A stretch of 64,000 nt of DNA from Tomocerus qinae (GCA_020055645.1 CM034548.1:2356001-2420000), one strand, 5' to 3'. Counted from the first letter of the stretch, positions 50,301-63,755 are shown. The notes: a model not told the origin generated them from the letters alone. Numbers and translations: made by a program.

Positions 50301-51924
50301 TGAGTAGGTATATGGTATTGGTAACTGAATCAGATACATGATCATTGTTTTGACATCATCTGGAACTTCTACCGTTCCACCTAGTGCTGCATACCTATCA
50401 ATATCAGTGTTTTATTTCAATCGCCTTTTTTACATTTTGGCCATCCCGTAAGATATTGGTTAAAATGGCATTAAAGTGGCCACGACTTAAAAGCCGGCAG
50501 AAAATAGTTTCAGCTAGCCACAATGCCACTATCATTTTAACTAAATAATGATCATTGGCTAGCTGAACACCGCCCAATGATGTAAGACTGTAACTTTGGT
50601 AAGCACTTTACTGCCCAGCGATTAACATTGGTTATTCACACACTTGTGGGGTACGTGATAAGCCACGGACAATTTAATTGACAGTCTAATCCAAATTAAA
50701 TCTTTTTAATCAATATCTAAGCAACGTAACATTGTGCCAAAATATTTTCATGGAAATAAAATTAAATCGAAGCACTAATTTCCACATTATGAAAAGGAAG
50801 AACTTTTCACGCACGTCTATTATTTAAGGCTAGGTTTTGTTACAAGTGATATTCGATTAGAACGAGTAATATTTACGCTGCTATAATCTTAACATATATC
50901 ATTTCGGTTATTAATTAAGTAATTATTTACATAATATTTCTATAGTTTATTTTATACTATATTATCCAACCAGCAGACATCGATACATTATACTACTACC
51001 ATCTAGCAACTCGAAGAACTAATTGAGATGATACTGGAGCTAGGAGATAAACACACTTAACTGGTTGAATCGGGTACTTGAATTTTGTAAGAGAAATAAA
51101 GCTGTACATAAATTACCTATATTTATTAAAAGAACTACATTAAGAAATAATTTCTCCTTTTGCTTACTCACATTATCAAAAAAGGTAATCAAAATCGGGA
51201 AAATGACAATTCTTATCGATTCGTTTACTTCCTGCACGATAAACGGCATTAAACATTGATACAATAATATAAATTACGATGCTATGATATGAAGGTACAT
51301 CTACGATTCTTCTTTAACAAAATCAGTTACTAAATGTAAGTACGTCTAGATATTTAGTAGTGTTACATTGTGATTAAAAATATCGCCCTTTTGTAGTAAG
51401 CAAGTAGCGTGGGACTTTAATTAAAAACAAAATTTTATAATGTCACATACTGCACACCACAGATGGATTAGTACCACCTACACATACACTTGTCCTTGAT
51501 TCATTCACCTAAATGGAAAATTTTTAAAATAGAAGCCTTCATAACCATTTTCATAAATAAAGGCTCAAGAGCAAACACATGATACATTTAGCTACTTAAT
51601 ACACGGTACTGAATCCGAGATTCGATATAATATATCAATAAACAGTGAAATAATTACAATTATGAGGATTTCAATTAGGTAGGGAAATAAACTTATAACA
51701 TGTCTAAATAACCGTAAATACAATCATTCGCTTATTATCAGGAGAATCAGTGTTTTTCGAGTTCATGCACAATTAGATTGCTTAAGAATTATTACAAGAA
51801 AGTTTTATGGACGTTTCTACTTAGCTTACTTATTGTTTCTGTACAATTTCTCATGATTTCGGTAAGTTGTGAATCTTAAGCGATTTCCAAGACTTTTTGA
51901 GTTAAGCCAAACCTTTTGATTTTG
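47376..51924. other. Intergenic, no supported gene
   Basis: AT-rich. A short inverted repeat, TTCAGCTAGCCA (50509-50520) against TGGCTAGCTGAA (50556-50567), lies in an otherwise featureless stretch and may mark a decayed miniature element. Confidence 0.45.
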
Positions 51925-52113
51925 TTACGATTCAACAGCATTGCACATGTCGCAACGGACGAGGCCCGAGGGATCGCAATGCATGCACTTCAGGGCGATA
52001 AATTCCGTTGTGAAATGATTCCGGTGCACGGATTTCTTAGAGCCGTTGCAAATTGGGCATGGAAGCATGCGGAACCCACCACATCTCTCACAAGTCGTCA
52101 GCACCGACAAACT
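51925..52113 (-). CDS. Glutaredoxin domain-containing cysteine-rich protein (GRXCR-like), last exon
   Basis: 62 codons on the - strand after an acceptor TTTTTTGTTGCAG, ending TAA at 51925-51927. Four CxxC pairs: CERCGG, CPICNG, CMHCDP and CDMC, with NGSKKSVHRNHFTTEFIALK between the second and third. This is the C-terminal zinc-binding module of GRXCR1/2 and their fly homologues (CG31559/CG12206-like). In vertebrates these proteins organise actin in hair-cell stereocilia. The glutaredoxin domain should be encoded by exons at higher coordinates on the - strand. I did not find them, so they may lie beyond the window. Four predicted residues (AVES) follow the last CxxC. Confidence 0.88.
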   Translation of the reverse strand, partial: SLSVLTTCERCGGFRMLPCPICNGSKKSVHRNHFTTEFIALKCMHCDPSGLVRCDMCNAVES

Positions 52114-52461
52114 CTGCAACAAAAAAGAATCGTTAGTCAACTTCAGGGAACAACTCAGAGCAGAGCACTTTGAACTGAACAACTTTGGAAAATTCTGTCG
52201 ACACTAAGTATGCAAATAACCCAGAGCTAGTAAGTGCTTACCTACCACGATGTATCTACTTAACATGCATGTAATTGTTGAATTAGTATTAAAATAATGA
52301 CCCAAATAAATATTTATTTAATGTCAGGAAAAGTAACCATTTATTGATAAAAACGTTATTTTGTCACTGTAGCGTCATAGTCATGTAATACCAAAAAAAG
52401 TAAATAATATTTTACACAATTACAAGCATGTCAATCTTCTTGAGAAGTATTGCGGCTACTA

Positions 52462-52705
52462 TTAGGTACTTTGCGTTTCTAGGTAAATTACCTTAAAATT
52501 GAACATTAACCTTAAATTTTAAGGTCCAAATCTGCTTAAGACCACGTGATATAATTTTGCGAATTTTAAATGTTAAGGTAAAAAATTAGACACTAAATGT
52601 GACACTAAATTTTGATTTTAGTGTCCGAATTAGTGTCCGACACTATTTTGAAACTTACGGTTTTAAGGTTTTTTTCTCTTGACACTAAAACGCAAACTAC
52701 CTATT
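52462..52705. mobile_element. Miniature inverted-repeat element, unclassified
   Basis: About 245 bp. Ends read TTAGGTACTTTGCGTTT and, on the opposite strand, ATAGGTAGTTTGCGTTTTAG. The inside holds several copies of ACACTAAA / TTTAGTGTC facing each other and a pair of CCTTAAAA-like motifs. No target duplication is certain (ATT on both sides at best). It lies just upstream of the GRXCR-like exon in that gene's sense, so probably in its intron. Confidence 0.55.
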
Positions 52706-55704
52706 AAGTACTAACACCAAGCACATGGATTGGATAGTCTAACCCATCCCTCGTCATGAGACTGAGACTCAACAAAAGGATCCGTTTGCCAGTGTATTAC
52801 ATTGAAGTGAATATTATTATTACTTTTATATGTGATTTGAAGGTGTGATTAATGAAATAGCCCTAAGCCTGAGGACATTTATGCATAAACGTAAAATGTT
52901 GTATTGAAAACTTGTTTTTTATGTGTTGGGAGAACGGAAATTATAGTTAAAATTTTCAATTTTGTTGGTAGTAAATTCAGGTAATATAAGATAAACAAAC
53001 TAAACAAATCATAAAGATATTGCGAGGAAACATAAAAATGTCATTTAATCTTGCGATGAATGGGAAAGGCGATGAAGTTGATGGTGGAAGTAAATAGAAC
53101 AATAAAGATACCATAACAGATACAAACCAGCAGCAATTCTTTCAACTGAGTGACGGACGAGCAAGAGTAAGACCAAGGTTACAACCATCAACAGTAGAGA
53201 GAAAAGAAAGATCTGCAGCCGATACCAAGAATTTCATAACTCAATTCATAAAAGAGATTAGTTGACAAGATATATCGGCTTAAGAAGTGAACATTCAGAT
53301 TTTTTTCTTGCTGAACTGTTCCAGAACATTGTTTGTGCAATAAAGATGATGTAAATAGACTTGAAGCAGAAGAAGAAAGTCCCCGGAGGGGAGGGAAATG
53401 AAAAGAAGTTCAAACAAATGTCTTTGAGGAGGATATTACATTTATTATTGAAGGTAGTAATATTTTACAAATATCGAATCCCTTTTAGTGTACCTAGGCG
53501 AATCTTTCAATTCTTGGCATTCTCACAGTGGGTCGGCGGTATTTGATTGTTTGTACAGATATCGTCCGTCCATACATAATGCATAATAGTGTCTCTATTT
53601 ATTGTTAGAAAACGAAAAAATGAGAATAATGGAAAATATTTAATAGACATGTTCTACATCTCACGTCCCATTCAGCAAATTTCCATTTTATCTGACTCTA
53701 ATTATTTTATTGTGCTGCAGACTCTTTGTTGTGGGATGCATTAGAATGTACTCTCATATTTATTTTACGACCATTTATTCCAAATTGCTGTCAAGATAAG
53801 ATTCCTCATTAGAACTCTTGCTTACAAACAAATACTTGCCAATCAAACACCTAATAACATCTAAAGGGACTTTGGATAACAACACCTTTATGGCAATGTT
53901 ATTCCAAGTTATTCGATTCGATACAAAGAATTGGACATGAGTTTAACTACTATATAGCATTAAGAATGTGTACTTGAACTGGTTCAATCATTGCTACTGA
54001 AATGGTTTGATGTTTCCAAACTTTTAGACAAAATAAACATGGAAACGAAATTTATAAATAGAAATGCATGTTTCGGTGTTTGGATTAACAGGAGGAAAAT
54101 CACGGAGACTCTGAAATAAAATGTAGCCACTATATTGTCGCGGGCAGCTTTACTTCAACGACTAGCAGATATGATGGGAGAAGAATTGAACACACGTGCA
54201 AACATCTCTATAAGAAAATTTCTTTTGGCAACTCATTCCTGTTAATTCTTTGTCACATTGGACTGATTAAATGGGCGACAAACACTCAAACTCCGTACGT
54301 GATGATTTACGAACTTAGAATTTAAATTATGAATCTTGGCACGAAATTAGCACATTGCTTTGCAGTGCTTTTTGTCAGATTAGTTAGCGCCAAAACCGCG
54401 AAAATAGTCTCAGTTTCAGTGTGCTTTACTATTAATAATAAAGGGTTTTCAGAGTTTTTTGTTTTGCAGCTCTCAAGAGGAATATATGTCGTTATACTGA
54501 AGCATTCTGCGTAGGTTTTCTTACAATTAGTAGAGTAGTGCTGTTTAAATAGAAAGAGATATGGATAGAATGAGTCAAGATGAGAAAGTGTGTTAATCGT
54601 AAATGATAAAAATTTGAAAGGGGCAATGGCATTAGCCATGGTGCACTCTATTATATTAGCAGAATGGAAACAACATGAAAGAGATACAATAATTTACTGT
54701 ACATTGTACAAGCTTGATGGATACAAAGCATGTTTGCAGATGTACTGCACTGCTAATGCACATCAATGAGAAACACGGACGGTTCCTTTTGTCCTCTTCA
54801 TAAACAAAACTTCTCTGTGTGTGGGAGTCCAGCTACCTTCCGTTTATTTGCATCACTTTTTACTAATATTGCCACCGACATGCGTCTTTTCAACAGACGT
54901 CTAGCAATTTCCGAAATATTGGTGTCTTAAGCCTTACTACTTATACGTCGTACTTAATGAGAGATAGTATCCATAGATAGAGTACTTATTATTCCTTATA
55001 GCAGTTACTACTGAGTTGCGTGTGTGCTCATCGTAGGACACGAAAATTGAAAAGTAATTAGTTGAGTCAACAGTTCTCATGAAATGCAGTCATTTTTCAT
55101 CGAAAGCATAAAGCAAGGGAAATCTTTTGTATGCAAATGCTTTAGGAAACAAGGAAAGAGCCATCAAATATACAGATATCTACATTGTTCAGTTGTAGCT
55201 ATGCAAACTAACATATTCACACGTTTCTGTAACGTTAACTAAAATGACAACCAAAAGGCATCGGCATGAGAAGGTTGGTTGACAAAGATGAGTGACTCTT
55301 CTGTATTTACATTATAATATATACCTATCACTTATCTGCAACTAAACCATTGATTGTTAATAAGGATAACTGTCCATACTGTTTAGCTTATGTTGGCTTG
55401 TCTTCTCCGTATAAAATAGATAGTCTGAGATATAGTCTTAGCTAAAAATGACTCGCTATGCACGTAGTAAAGTAATAGTATATAGTTAAATACCTTCTTC
55501 TTAGTAGCAGTAGTGCTAATGAAAAGATAGAATTTAACCACTAATCTCTCAGTTACTAATGTGTTAATATTTTCAACACAAATGAAAGATATTATTATGC
55601 AGAGAATTGATCAGTGAGAGTGTATTAATTACGAAGGATAAGATTTCATTTTCTATTACAGAATTTGTACTGTCTAACTGGGAATTGTTTTGCATTTAGT
55701 AATG
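52706..55704. other. No gene seen; possible intron of the GRXCR-like gene
   Basis: No conserved coding segment was recognised on either strand. The open frame at 54322-54639 (-) has no family signature. Confidence 0.45.
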
Positions 55705-55712
55705 GTGACGAA

Positions 55713-55877
55713 AAGGCACGTATCCAGAAATTTTGTCATGTGGGGACGCAACCTAAAATAATGTCAGCTGCGAAAAACTTTTTGCAATTTTTGGCCTGCT
55801 TTGGGAAAAATCTTCTCCTTTTCTCTGATTTAGGGGGAGGCGTTGCGCCCCCCTGCCCCCTACTGGATACGTGCTTG
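55713..55877. mobile_element. hAT-type miniature element, family 1, copy 2
   Basis: 165 bp with ends AAGGCACGTATCCAGAAA and TACTGGATACGTGCTTG. Flanked by a perfect 8-bp duplication GTGACGAA (55705-55712 and 55878-55885). A C-rich run near the right end, CGCCCCCCTGCCCCC-like, is shared by the family. Confidence 0.9.
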
Positions 55878-56066
55878 GTGACGAATCAAACTGCATTTAC
55901 TACTACACAGGAACATTAAATATTATAAACATTTGGACAAGAGGAAGATAAGTGCAATTTCATATCAAACAGAGGGCTAAACGAAATAGCGAAATCTATT
56001 AAAGGTTAGGATGGACAGAGCATCTTTTACAACCCAGTCCATCTATACAAGGAGAGTCCAAAGTTG

Positions 56067-56252
56067 CAGGCACGTATCTAGAAATTTGTTCAAGGGGGGG
56101 CGGAAGCAAAACTTATGCCAAAAATAAGACATATTCGCGCGAAGCGCGAAAAAATTTTGTAATTTTAGGCCATTTTTGAGAAAAAAACTCTTTTTCTCAG
56201 ATTTAGGGGGGGGGGCGCAGCGCCCCCCCGCCCCCTACTAAATACGTGCTTG
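56067..56252. mobile_element. hAT-type miniature element, family 1, copy 3
   Basis: 186 bp with ends CAGGCACGTATCTAGAAA and TACTAAATACGTGCTTG. Flanked by a perfect 8-bp duplication CAAAGTTG (56059-56066 and 56253-56260). Contains GCGCGAAGCGCG and a G-run/C-run pair around GCGCAGCGC that can fold into a strong hairpin. Only 189 bases separate it from copy 2, in the same orientation. Confidence 0.92.
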
Positions 56253-56260
56253 CAAAGTTG

Positions 56261-59200
56261 GCATGCTTGGAAAATTCTTTAGTGTTTGAAAGCAGGAAAA
56301 TACCTCGATTTGAGTGGAATTCAGACCAGAATTTAAGTTTTCGTGGCATTTATTGTTATCTTATTTATCGTATAAGCATCTCATTAGATTTAATCTATCC
56401 AATCCGTATATATAATACCGGCTATATATCTACAACTACAACCTATAGAGCTCTAATTTGTGAAGAACGGAGGCTGTGGACTTTAAAAAATCTCAAAACC
56501 CCGAATTTTTGTCCTATGCATAGACCTTAAATAACAGTAATGATGACAAGAGCCCAAGCAATGAGTAAGTTAATACATAAATTGAATTTTGGCCAACTTA
56601 ATGAAACGAATAGAACTTACGTTTCTCTGGAATTAACAGATTAGTACTCTCGTCTTCCTATAAATGATTTTTAGTTGTCCAACAAATCAGAATTAAGCCA
56701 TACACTAAATAGTTTATTCATTATAGTATACTTTGACAAAAAGTAGACCCATTGGGATGGTGAATCCCAAATTATTCACGACAGACACGCAGAAACATCA
56801 AAAGAGAACTACAATTTTGTATAGATATAATTTGCTAAATGAAGTCTACTGATTACCTCAATTTCACAATGTTTTAGTAGACGGGAAGGAACAGGTGCTT
56901 CATACTGTGCATAATATTTAATGGAAAATTAGTTATCAGAATCAGAAATACAAAATATTTGGCTATCAGACTATCAGAAGTCTGCGTTAGACTAGAATGC
57001 AAAACAACAAATCACAGAGAACCGGTAAGCAAAGCATGATAATTAAAGAAGGCCATTGGCCACAAAATGTTACCCGTTTTTGTTTAGTAAAAAATATTTT
57101 AAAAAGTAATAAGAAGAGAAGAGGGCAAAGGATAGATGGGCTGTTAAAAAGTTTGTAGTTGGCCATTAAATTCCAAGTAATTTGTCTCGGACTAGAAACT
57201 CGAAAAAGGCTTTACGGTAAATATCATATGTAATTTAATTTTGAAGATGTAGGTAAAGAGTTTACTTGATTTGACAGGCATACGGTAACTAAAGAATGGG
57301 CCATTAATATAAATAAAAGTAAGTATGTAAGAGAAGGATTGAGATTAGGTCCTTGTTAGAACATTGTGATGGGAAGCAGATAATTTACAGGTAACCAAAT
57401 TATCGCCAAAGTGAAATGATTCTTGCAGTGGAGTTTGTTGAGAAGGAAATTGACATCCAAATGGGATTACTATTACTTCATATGAGAGATACATCAACTC
57501 CAATGCTACAATTACCTGCAATTCTAGAATTGCCAGCACCGCTATGGGATTTTGTGGACGATATGGAGTGTATTCCGTGGAATTGGATGCTAATTGAGTC
57601 TCATAATGACAATGTCAGTAATACGGGAGTGAGTATCATGCATTCACACAGGCTGAGTAGTCAGAGTGCTCGCTTTTGTTATGCACATGAAATTCTGAAT
57701 ATGTAAGAGTGTGATCATTTGTGAATGTTCAAAGAGCACCCGAGAGTTTTTTCTAGGTCAAGTAATTACATGAACGCAATGGGGTGCCCTACTCTACTGA
57801 TTAATGTAGAACAAGACGAGATTTCAATTTTTCGCGATGCACTTACTCTTGCTCTTCTTTAGCAGTATTAAGTGAGAACTATTAGACTGAGAAGTGAGTG
57901 ACAATTTCATTATCCTCTCCTATCTTCCCTTTACTATTCACTTTAATTACTTTGCTACCATTGGAATCGCCCACGTTCTATTATCCACTGCGTAAAACCC
58001 TTTTCCAGAACAAATACCTATAGCCACCACTCTATCTACACACAATCATTTTTTATGACTGCCTTTATGAGTTTTGAAATAGTTTAAAGGTGATTGTTTA
58101 TTTTATGCAAGTAATAACAAATGCTACATACCCCTACATAACAGTCAGCATAAATAAATGAACATTCTTTAGCTATACTTATCTATAAGGAGTTGTCTAT
58201 CCCTTTTTACACGTCACTTTTAAAGAAAGGAATTTAATTTGCACGCACCAATATCCATTATAACATACTAATATACAATTGTCCAACGGCATAGAATATA
58301 TCTCCTAAACACTTTATTTTTCTATGAAATGAGATGCATAATGAAATGATCTGTCAACAAGGAACTGAACGGCAGGACGGATTAGTTGTTTTGTATGGCC
58401 ACTCTGCATGTAGTAAAATATCATGTATCCACTTACATAACATAATCAATAGACCAGTATGTAGGAGGATTGCGTTTCTAGCGTGCAAAACACACCTTAT
58501 AAATAAATAACAATAAATGCTAATCGGCAGTCTTAGATGTATTTATTTAAAATGCCAAGTGCCCTATATAAACATTTCGTAGTTGCATATTAACTCAACT
58601 ACTGTTTGTTCAACGGGCAGCTCAGTCGATAGTCCCAGCAGCAATAAAAAATTGATTGGTATTATAAGCTAGTGCCATGCCAATCGCCTTTACTTTATTG
58701 CGTATCGTTTCATCATGACTAGAGTCGGTAGGTGCCCATTAACTTGTATACAGCTGGGTCATTGGCATGATAATAAAAATAATCTTTAACCAAATGATCT
58801 CAAGCTGTATTAGAACAACGCTTATTATAAAATAAAAACAAAAAACTGAATGCATAGTATTCATTGTCTTGGAGACTAGCTGGCTACTTGTTTGTACATA
58901 CGTTATTGGTGCCGTCTTGTCATAATTGAACTCCCCTGAGCTGCATTGTCATTCCTATAAGCACACACTTATAATGTTATTGTTTGTCTTTAATATTGAC
59001 TCGTGTATTCATATGGATTAGAGAGATGTGATGTTCCTGAATGTTATTTCTATTCTTTCCATCAAAGTTGTGCAATGGGGCTGTCTAGCCCGTGTCACTT
59101 GTTTTGTAAGTCGACAGACGAAAACATTCTTGCATTGTAAAGTCGTTTAGCGCAAAAAGACAGACAAAAAGTGCATAAATATATTAAATAGTTGCATTAT

Positions 59201-61700
59201 TAAATGTAAGTAGTTGTTTAATGGTACAAAGTCACGCGCACGCTGCATTCAATTTTACATCAATACATGTCAACACTATAGGAAACCCTTTGGTTCTGTG
59301 TGAGTAAGCGCCTTGTAGTAATTGCAGGTTGTTCAATTTCCAAACTCATTGCATGTGTGTCGACGTGCCTAATTATTAGCAATATGTACAATACTTGTAT
59401 CGCAGATTGGCAATTTCAATAAAGAGATGATGTCTTATTGCGTAACACCTACCAAGCTACATTCTACACAATGATACTTTATGTATTCAGATAGATACAC
59501 AAAAGATGCGATTCCGCATGGGTGTAATTTACATGCCATTATAACATTGCAAAATTGTAAAACAACTTTTCCTAAATAATTAATTATTTGCAAGTAGCTG
59601 CTCGCACAGATCGCATAATAAGCCGATCGAAATCTAATGGCATTTCAAGTGGCAGAAGAGTAGGTAATACCGAAATTGCACAGACAAGCAAGACCACACC
59701 CTTTCAGAAACTATTGCTCGTTAAATTACAACTTACTGTGTTACGGTTTATTTTATTGTTGGTAGTAGCATGACAAGACATCAAAAATGTCTAACTATAT
59801 ATTTCTACATGTTGGGCATAGCAAGGAGAAGGAGGAGGAATATGCATACTATTATCCTTCACTCAGTGGTGCAGATATATTCCAAATCAAAGTCATCAGG
59901 TATAGTTAGTAATAAACATGAACTGGTATTCATAGTAATTGTTTATGACATAATAAAATGAAGTAAAGATTATGACATTATGCCACATATAGAACTTCTC
60001 CCTTGCTCAAATTCAAAATGCATTTGCATAACATGAACTATCGTGTAGTGTGTGGACATATTGCGCCAATAAATATAATACGCCCATATAAGTACATCTG
60101 TTGAAGCAAGTCAAAAATGTTGCCATTCGATGTCATTTCCATTTTGGTCCCAAAACTATTCCTCCCCTCAGATTAATTTTTAAAAAGGGCTCTGTTTACA
60201 CAATTCAATTATATTTATTACCAATTTCATCCAATGCTGATTTTGCTAATACTGCCATATACTTTATTGTCAACTTTATTTGTGAAGTTTAAACCATATT
60301 TCGTCATAAACACAATTTTGAATATTTTCCAGCATATAAATCAGAATAGAATTCCAGAATAAGAATGAGAAGCATATAAAAGTTATAGTAATGGAGCAAA
60401 AATTGCATTTGGCGATTTTGGCATGCGTGAAGTTGGTGCTGACCTTTTCCTGCTTTTTGTGTAACAATTGACTACTTGTCTACCATTCAATTGGCCAATA
60501 TCAGCGTATTGTTAGATAATAAATTATGATTGCGATTGAACTTTGTGTGATAGTATAACAACTTAAACGGCTGAAGTAGTACATAAGTATTCTAGGGTGA
60601 AAAAATTATTAAATTAAATGGCTTTTCAACAAATACTTCTTCTGTGGCAATCTCTTTAGTTTATGTTGCCTATTTATTGGCTCTAACGACTCCAAAACTT
60701 TGTGGTTATAATTGCTGTGCCGACATAATTGTAGAAGATAATAATCAAAGGAGCAGCAATCATTTCTACTTCTAGCAACTCAAAGTGCTTAATTAATGCA
60801 CAAGATAATTTAAAAGGCCTTTTAAAACGCTTGCACAGTTTTGTACTTTACAAGCTCATTAAGTATTTGTCAGCACTTTATGTACACTTTTTATTAAAGA
60901 TTTTTTCTTTTAAGTTTTATTGTGATATTGCTTACTATTTGTAAGTAAAACAAATACCATTATGAAAACACATTCACGTGGGCATGAACTGAAATACATT
61001 TGTATACATCATTCCAATGAAAGTAAAATCAATTTCATAAGCAATCATTGAATGAAAAGCCAATCAGTCTTGTCGTGCCGTATTGGTAACGTTTGTCCCC
61101 ATTAACATAAGAAAGTGTACTCTCTTTCATTATTAACTTGAAGTAATTAACATTGTGGAGGAATAATGACTCTTTCCTTCCTGCGACCATTTCAACTCTG
61201 CGCTTAGTGCTTGAGATTTTTATTATCAATTGAATCTCATCATAGTATACCTACCTATTTAGTATTCCTGTTTGGTATGCATGTAGGTCTTAGAAATGTC
61301 AACTGTCGTTGATTTTAAATTGTTTAGTCAATACTATTTATGGCACGTCTACAAGAGTCAATAACTAAGAGTGTCGTGATCATCATTATAAAATACAAAC
61401 CAACGCAAACATGTATAACACATACAAAGCATCCACATTCATTGGATCTTAAAGATGTGGGCAATTTAGTGATTTCGACGTCGCAGTGCAAAGCAACATT
61501 TATCGATTATTATCTATCACAATTCCCAATGGAATTTTGATACCTTAACATCCAAGATTGACAATATTGAATAAATGCTTAATTTGAGATAATAGTTGAA
61601 TAAAGCAACTTGTACGTAGATATTTATTATGAAAGTACCCTTTAAGCTTGCTATGTTCGGTGTGCTGGATGAGAACCAATACCTTCTCCATCCGGATTTT
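56261..61700. other. Intergenic or intronic, weak candidate exons only
   Basis: A possible + strand exon at 57429-57628 has a good acceptor (TTCTTGCAG), a good donor (GGGA|GTGAGT) and is open throughout (VEFVEKEIDIQMGLLLLHM to IESHNDNVSNTG). I do not recognise it. Elsewhere there are only short open frames without signatures. Confidence 0.4.
57429..57628 (+). CDS. Candidate internal exon, unknown protein
   Basis: 200 bases between strong splice consensus sites, open in one frame. The translation has an ordinary amino-acid mix, including LELPAPLWDFVDDMECIPWN, rather than the low-complexity composition of nearby chance frames. No family match comes to mind, and no neighbouring exon was found, so this rests on splice signals and composition only. 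Confidence 0.25.
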
Positions 61701-61705
61701 ATGAT

Positions 61706-61811
61706 GGGTCGGATGGGATGTTTAGATTTTTTGGATGTCGGTTAAGGGCTGGATGGGATGGTTTAGATTTTTTGGATGTTGGTGAAGGGCTGGATGGGAT
61801 GGTGTTGGATG
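61706..61811 (+). repeat. Tandem repeat, ~48-bp period
   Basis: About two and a half copies of a unit built on GGGCTGGATGGGATGG followed by TTTAGATTTTTTGGATGT. The copies differ by a few bases. Confidence 0.85.
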
Positions 61812-61995
61812 TCCCATCTTTTGGAGTGGATGGTATTTTTTCCTACAACTTACATCTATGTTGTGATCTTCGAAATGGGCCTATACCATTTGATCCTTAT
61901 GTCTACCTATCTATGTTTTATACCATGGGCGTTGCTGCTTTTGTTGAAATGCGCCTGCGCGTATGCAATGCATAACATTCCATATTACATACGAC

Positions 61996-62157
61996 CAAGC
62001 ACGTATCCAGTAGGGGGCGGGGGGAGTGCAGCGCCCCCCTAAGTCTGAGAAAAAGAGGATTTTTACCAAAAATTTTCGGGGTTCGTGCGAATATAACTTA
62101 TATTTAACATTACTTTTGGCTGCTCCCCCCTTGACCAAATTTCTGGATACGTGCCTG
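61996..62157. mobile_element. hAT-type miniature element, family 1, copy 4 (inverted)
   Basis: 162 bp, opposite orientation to copies 2 and 3: CAAGCACGTATCCAGTA at the left, TTTCTGGATACGTGCCTG at the right. Flanks CATACGAC (61988-61995) and CATAAGAC (62158-62165) agree at 7 of 8 bases, fitting an aged hAT target duplication. The GC-rich hairpin segment is at the left end here. Confidence 0.88.
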
Positions 62158-62165
62158 CATAAGAC

Positions 62166-63755
62166 AGTCCACTACGGGTTAACATATTTTGAAATTAACC
62201 CAAATATTAATACCTAAACATTTTGAAATTCAGCACTGACAATGGTGGCCTAGTAGTACAGTAAGTACTTAATCTATAAACCCTTGGTAAATGGCAATAA
62301 GGGAGAAATTCAAACTCGACGCAACTGGAATGGAGGTCCTATAAGTTGCAAATAATATGATATTTAGCATTAGTTATCATATCAGTCAGTTATTTATTTT
62401 TGTTTTCATTAAGGGAAATTCTGATCACGTAACAAACAGTAACAGATATACCTGCGTGAGTAAAATGATACTGCAAGTTGATGGATCCAAATGATGGCAA
62501 TAATTATTGCAGTAACTGAACATATATTATTATAATACATGCAAATATCCATTGCATGCATTTATTTATTGAATACATTGCAGCTGAATGTGCACCATTT
62601 TGATACTAGAGCACGTAAAGATGAATTAATTGAGGTTGTATTTATAAGTCAATCAAAAAAAGATATTTCTGCAACACGAGGCACCAAAACGCAATCATCC
62701 TTGCCCTTTAAAAGGTGAATTACAATATCTCTGCCTCTTTTGTTGAAAAGTGGGAATATACGCACAGAGTTTGTAGTAAACGAGTTTGTTATTTACAGCA
62801 ATTATATTTTTATCTGCTATCTAATTGTCTGTTAGCCAAGTTACGATTAAGTAAAACGATTGTAGTTCGTTATATTTTTTATGGATTTATTGGTACCTGT
62901 AGAAACATTGTGATTGAAGATCTGATATTTATAGTTTGTATATAAATAGAATAATATGGGAATCTGAAGATATCTCCGATTGTGATTTTAAAGAAGAGCG
63001 ATTTATGCTATTTAGGGATGGGTTCATGTTTACAAAAGGCGTTTAAATTTATGTGTGTAGCTCTGCTTGGGCATCTCAGCTCTGCTTGGGCATCTGCAGG
63101 TGTGTGTGGTAGGAAGGTAATAATGATAGCATATTCCTACTGGTCTTGAACTGACAATTAAGCTGCAGGCATTAGTGTTCGCATACTTTTCAGACCATGG
63201 AGAGCAACAATAGAAATGGAGAGCAAGAAAGCAATTGAAATTGAAATTGGATGACTCTCTTGTAATGCAAGTGAGCAAACACAATTGATCAAGTCCTAAC
63301 AATACGTAAATACAGTAAAACTACGTACACTTAATTTGTATAAAATTCACTTCTCATACTTATTCATTTATCATCTTGCACATTTTTGCAGGAGGGATTA
63401 TCATGCGAAGCTGGCGTAGGACGGCAGCATTTCGTTCGGCTACAATTCATCATTCTTTTTTCTCATTTGTTGTATTCATTCCGTTCAAATTTTGACTTTC
63501 TTCAAAAACCCTCACTCACCAGGATAACGCGTCAGTTGAAATGGAGAGTCTTCTGGCAGAATTGGGGAACAATTATAGTAATCGCCACAGTGACAACAGT
63601 GCATAAGATTTAGTGTATATTATCTATGCTATGCTCCTGATAAGACATTAACATAAATACGCATTTCTTGATTTCAGCTTCTTTCATGTCATTTAAATCT
63701 CTAACTCAAAAATTACTGCTTGATGTGTCATACATGTAGGCGAAATACATAAAAC
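62166..63755. other. Intergenic; one weak candidate terminal exon and a small duplication
   Basis: A 19-bp tandem duplication (63059-63077 and 63078-63096, AGCTCTGCTTGGGCATCT) is visible. A long pyrimidine tract before CACTCACCAG at about 63521 precedes a 28-codon open stretch, DNASVEMESLLAELGNNYSN to SDNSA and a stop, which could be a terminal exon but stands alone. Confidence 0.35.

Noticed and set aside
50450-50620. Inverted repeat with 12-bp perfect arms as a mobile element
   Set aside because: The arms are short and no outer ends or target duplication could be defined, so it is noted only as a repeat within the intergenic entry.
54322-54639. Minus-strand 105-codon frame
   Set aside because: No motif, splice context or neighbouring exon. 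The opposite strand is open too, which suggests chance.
61776-62217. Open frames on both strands around 62 kb
   Set aside because: They combine the 48-bp tandem repeat and the GC-rich miniature element, with no protein signature.
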